Of a DNA stretch of 64,000 bases, positions 63,955 to 64,000 are shown piece after piece. The translations under genes and the position numbers were made by a program. Position 1 is the stretch's first letter. Each line of letters begins with the position of its first letter. The notes below the pieces were generated by a model that saw only the letters and a list, made by a program, of their open reading frames with translations, had not been told where the DNA came from and ran no database searches. Source of the stretch: Catonia carolina (Eukaryota; Arthropoda; Insecta; Hemiptera; Achilidae); the NCBI GenBank assembly GCA_035578175.1, contig JAQMRL010000021.1, forward strand, positions 3,161,323 to 3,225,322, in the 5' to 3' direction.

Positions 63955-64000
63955 TCAAGATGACTTCCAGCACTGTTTCAAACAATGGAAAATTTGCTTG
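63955..64000 (+). pseudogene. Mariner F2 C-terminal fragment at the window edge
   Basis: AAGATGACTTCCAGCACTGT.. encodes the DDFQHCF.Q end of the family F2 transposase. It continues beyond the window. Confidence 0.65.

Overview
The window is eukaryotic, almost certainly insect, DNA: AT-rich, intron-bearing and dense in transposable elements. The order cannot be fixed from sequence alone; a hemipteroid insect is a guess. The only host gene I can support is the 3' part of an alkylglycerol monooxygenase gene (AGMO/TMEM195 family, fatty acid hydroxylase superfamily) on the + strand. Five exons are visible at 3776-3938, 7729-7880, 14378-14512, 18301-18414 and 51250-51519. Each has AG/GT borders and they join in one frame ending at the stop 51517-51519. 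Upstream exons lie left of the window. The last intron is 32.8 kb and is nearly all mobile-element sequence.

Everything else is a layered repeat landscape. Families recognised: three short retroposons (SINE-A, tRNA-derived with A and B boxes; SINE-B, tRNA-derived with poly(A) tail; SINE-C, about 395 bp with a (CAA)n tail); non-LTR retrotransposon fragments from at least three lineages; Penelope-like elements (PLEs) carrying hammerhead ribozymes; at least nine mariner/Tc1-type elements with TA target duplications; three hAT-type elements with perfect 8-bp duplications; three piggyBac-like elements flanked by TTAA; and a roughly 950-bp family H with inverted ends, a terminal hairpin and an internal (CA)n tract, whose architecture recalls Helentron-associated elements.

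Layout: 0-3 kb, SINE-A with a TA element and SINE-B inside, plus an inverted SINE-C pair; 3.8-18.4 kb, AGMO exons 1-4 of the visible set separated by mariners, a reverse-transcriptase gene, an inverted pair of family H and a duplicated mariner relic; 18.4-51.2 kb, the giant last intron (LINE > PLE > SINE nests, Tc1 with two piggyBac-like insertions, self-nested family H, a hAT element); 51.25-51.52 kb, terminal exon; 51.6-64 kb, downstream intergenic DNA with mariners, a tandem MITE, hAT, family H and two foldback PLE copies.

The most interesting signals are the near-consensus hammerhead ribozymes, one of which sits at the very edge of a PLE insertion; the recurrence of foldback mariners in four unrelated families, in which one end is replaced by an inverted copy of the other; repeated targeting of SINE-A by TA-inserting transposons; and a shared subterminal GTAAACA + TGACGTCA module in two TIR families.
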